A stretch of DNA of 6,828 bases from an uncultured Pseudomonadota bacterium. GTDB taxonomy: Bacteria; SAR324; NAC60-12. Each line of letters starts with the position of its first letter. The stretch's first letter is position 1. The translations under genes and the position numbers were made by a program. The notes beneath the pieces are model-generated. The model saw nothing but the letters and a program-made list of their open reading frames with translations. It had not been told where the DNA came from and searched no databases. Below, one piece after another: positions 6,365 through 6,828 of the stretch. The stretch is from the NCBI GenBank assembly GCA_913056375.1, contig CAJXNF010000155.1, positions 1-6,828 of the forward strand, written 5' to 3'.

Positions 6365-6828
6365 GTACGGAACTAAGACTTCCTCGGCTTGGAGAGACAA
6401 TGGAGGAGGGGATTGTTGTCACTTGGAACCTGTCGGAGGGTGAGAGTTTTGAGCGGGGGGATACTTTGCTGGAGGTGGAAACCGATAAAATGGTTGCCGA
6501 AGTTCCAGCTTTGGAGTCTGGAACCTTGCTGGAAATTTTGGTCGAAGAGCAGTCAAAGGTAAAAGTTGGAGACATCCTCGCGCTAATTGATCCCTCAGAT
6601 AAAACTTCTAGAAAAATTGAAATACCAACTAAGAAGGAACAGGTACCCTCACAAAATACACCTGAACCTCTTCCTGCCTCAAATGACTCCTCGCAATTCT
6701 TGGCACATGATGAAAATCTGGAACTGATCCGAGCAATTCCTGGTGCCAGAAGACTAGCTAAACGATATGGCATTGATTTAAAGACAGTCAGTGGAACTGG
6801 GCCTGCTGGAAGAATTCAGAGATCTGAT
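6361..6828 (+). CDS. Dihydrolipoamide acyltransferase E2, N-terminal part (3' end outside window)
   Basis: The reading frame is open to the window end (156 codons), so the gene is partial. E2 carries the acyl group on a lipoyl arm and transfers it to CoA. Residues 1-78 form one lipoyl domain (PRLGETMEEG, then VETDKMVAEV with Lys43 as the lipoylation site, and a VKVGDILALID end). Residues 79-122 are a charged, Pro/Ser-rich linker. Residues 123-156 begin the peripheral subunit-binding domain that docks E1 or E3 (PGARRLAKRYGIDL, then SGTGPAGRI). The catalytic domain lies beyond the window, so it cannot be told whether this is a classical 2-oxoacid E2 or an AcoC-type variant. ATG at 6361 overlaps the E1 beta stop (ATGA). 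The purine stretch before it is mainly A and gives no clear Shine-Dalgarno, so translation probably depends on coupling. Confidence 0.93.
   Translation, partial: MSTELRLPRLGETMEEGIVVTWNLSEGESFERGDTLLEVETDKMVAEVPALESGTLLEILVEEQSKVKVGDILALIDPSDKTSRKIEIPTKKEQVPSQNTPEPLPASNDSSQFLAHDENLELIRAIPGARRLAKRYGIDLKTVSGTGPAGRIQRSD

Noticed and set aside
6342..6773. A 143-codon open frame on the minus strand at the end of the window
   Set aside because: It lies opposite the lipoyl E2 reading frame, which carries the ETDK lipoylation motif and the subunit-binding domain; the minus-strand frame is a shadow.

Overview
The window is bacterial: genes are tightly packed, all on the + strand, with Shine-Dalgarno sites and four 4-base stop/start overlaps (GTGA or ATGA). 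Base composition is near 49% GC over most of the part I counted by hand. The organism cannot be named from the sequence. The acetoin-dehydrogenase style genes plus a relic of a periplasmic sugar-binding protein would fit a heterotrophic Gram-negative bacterium, but that is a guess.

Layout. At 1-198 lies the last part of an acetoin-dehydrogenase type E1 beta gene (acoB-like), cut by the window edge. It is followed, with overlap, by acoX (195-1241), a protein of the NAD-kinase superfamily typical of acetoin loci. After a 114-base gap comes a short-chain dehydrogenase/reductase (1356-2153), then dhaK (2218-3222) and dhaL (3219-3818), the two subunits of an ATP-dependent dihydroxyacetone-type kinase. 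The 540-base stretch 3819-4358 holds no intact gene, but its second half contains the frameshifted C-terminal end of a sugar ABC-transporter substrate-binding protein. A second 2-oxo acid/acetoin dehydrogenase operon follows: E1 alpha (4359-5390), E1 beta (5387-6364) and the N-terminal 156 residues of the lipoyl E2 (6361-6828), which runs off the window end.

How they may work together. Two thiamine-diphosphate dehydrogenase systems flank a module of SDR, DhaK and DhaL. Aco-type dehydrogenases cleave or oxidise alpha-hydroxyketones or 2-oxo acids to acyl-CoA, and DhaK binds alpha-hydroxyketones covalently through a histidine. The shared chemical theme is therefore small hydroxyketones. A plausible reading is a catabolic locus in which the SDR makes or reduces a hydroxyketone, DhaKL phosphorylates it, and the dehydrogenase complex feeds acyl-CoA to central metabolism; a sugar/polyol importer may once have belonged to it. 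The DhaK active site keeps its catalytic residues but differs from the classical enzyme in substrate-pocket positions, so its substrate may not be dihydroxyacetone. The pathway is inference; the family assignments are well supported. No RNA genes, CRISPR arrays, insertion sequences or convincing promoters or terminators were seen.
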